Origin: Comamonadaceae bacterium
Lineage (GTDB): Bacteria > Pseudomonadota > Gammaproteobacteria > Burkholderiales > Burkholderiaceae_C
NCBI GenBank assembly: GCA_947450765.1
Contig: CANFXC010000015.1
Coordinates: forward strand, 1 to 46,547
Reading direction: 5' to 3'
DNA: 46,547 nucleotides
Numbering within the stretch: the first letter of the stretch is position 1; each line of letters starts with the position of its first letter. The notes beneath the pieces are model-generated. The model saw nothing but the letters and a program-made list of their open reading frames with translations. It ran no database searches and was not told where the DNA came from. Shown here one piece after another: positions 46,193-46,547 of this stretch. The position numbers and the translations under genes are program-made.

Positions 46193-46547
46193 ATGAAAAT
46201 CGCTCAAGAAATCCGCGCCGGCAACGTCATCATGCACGGCAAGGACCCGATGGTCGTGCTGAAAACCGAATACAGCCGTGGTGGTCGCAACTCCGCCACG
46301 GTGCGCATGAAGCTGAAAAGCCTGATCGCCAACTTCAACACCGAACAAGTCTTCAAGGCCGACGACAAGGTTGACCAAGTCATCCTCGACAAAAAGGACT
46401 GCACTTACTCCTATTTCGCCGACCCGATGTACATCTGCATGGACGCTGAGTACAACCAGTACGAAGTCGAAGCCGAAAACATGGGCGACGCCCTGCACTA
46501 CCTGCAAGACGGCATGGAACTCGAAGTCGTGTTCTATGACGGCAAGG
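46193..46547 (+). CDS. efp: Elongation factor P, 3' end cut by the window
   Basis: EF-P binds ribosomes stalled at consecutive prolines and speeds peptide-bond formation. The first 118 residues are present: the KOW-like domain I (about 1-64) and most of the OB domain II (from about 66). The modified loop reads [13 protein letters not shown], with Arg at position 32 between Gly and Asn as in the rhamnosylated EF-P of Pseudomonas and Neisseria, not the Lys of E. coli. The neighbouring earP supplies the enzyme. About 66 residues are expected beyond the window edge. Confidence 0.95.
   Translation, partial: MKIAQEIRAGNVIMHGKDPMVVLKTEYSRGGRNSATVRMKLKSLIANFNTEQVFKADDKVDQVILDKKDCTYSYFADPMYICMDAEYNQYEVEAENMGDALHYLQDGMELEVVFYDGK

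Noticed and set aside
1..46547. CRISPR arrays, insertion sequences, phage or integrative elements
   Set aside because: I saw no regularly spaced repeats, transposase or integrase frames, or attachment-site duplications; the single tRNA has no integrase beside it.

Overview
The window looks like chromosomal DNA of a betaproteobacterium of the order Burkholderiales, most likely family Comamonadaceae (Polaromonas/Rhodoferax/Limnohabitans type). Grounds: gene content and order (uvrC-pgsA, EarP-type EF-P arginine rhamnosylation, Bug/TctC-type solute receptor, surE-pcm-nlpD), moderate GC content and protein style. I see no insertion sequence, phage, integrase or CRISPR array. Genus is inference.

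Region 1 (1-11.8 kb) is an iron and redox block: ahpF, bacterioferritin, a TonB-dependent receptor with a PepSY membrane protein, bacterioferritin-associated ferredoxin (bfd) translationally coupled to a 29-residue membrane peptide, a Fiu-like catecholate receptor, a PiuC-type dioxygenase, tonB-exbB-exbD, and a convergent HbpS/GlcG-type protein. Two Fur-box-like sites, identical at 16 of 19 positions, stand before the first receptor and before bfd. The bfd site fills the spacer of a promoter with a perfect TATAAT.

Region 2 (12.0-24.3 kb) is housekeeping. It holds a Bax-inhibitor-1 family protein and a minus-strand series merR-surE-pcm-nlpD-exonuclease-rlmD, with the exonuclease gene where rpoS often sits. 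Divergent from merR is an Rrf2-hypothetical-DCC operon, and the intergenic region carries three copies of an 8-bp motif. DUF3422 and an outer-membrane phospholipase A follow.

Region 3 (22.8-31.5 kb) is a nearly complete aldarate (glucarate/galactarate) pathway. GarD and GudD make 5-dehydro-4-deoxyglucarate, KdgD makes 2-oxoglutarate semialdehyde, and an aldehyde dehydrogenase makes 2-oxoglutarate. A Tat-exported SMP-30 lactonase, a Bug-type receptor and a divergent FCD-GntR regulator accompany them. Candidate GntR operators lie at both divergent promoters.

Region 4 (31.5-37.7 kb) is mixed: TspO, HiPIP, an orphan glutamate/aspartate-type binding protein followed by a NIPSNAP gene relic, a Stealth-type sugar-phosphate transferase, an orphan PHA synthase, a serine-acetyltransferase-like protein, and tRNA-Val behind an HU gene.

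Region 5 (38.2-46.5 kb) holds a tartrate dehydrogenase with a haloacetate-dehalogenase-like hydrolase and a divergent LysR regulator, an EamA transporter coupled to pgsA, uvrC, and earP next to its target gene efp, which is cut by the window end.
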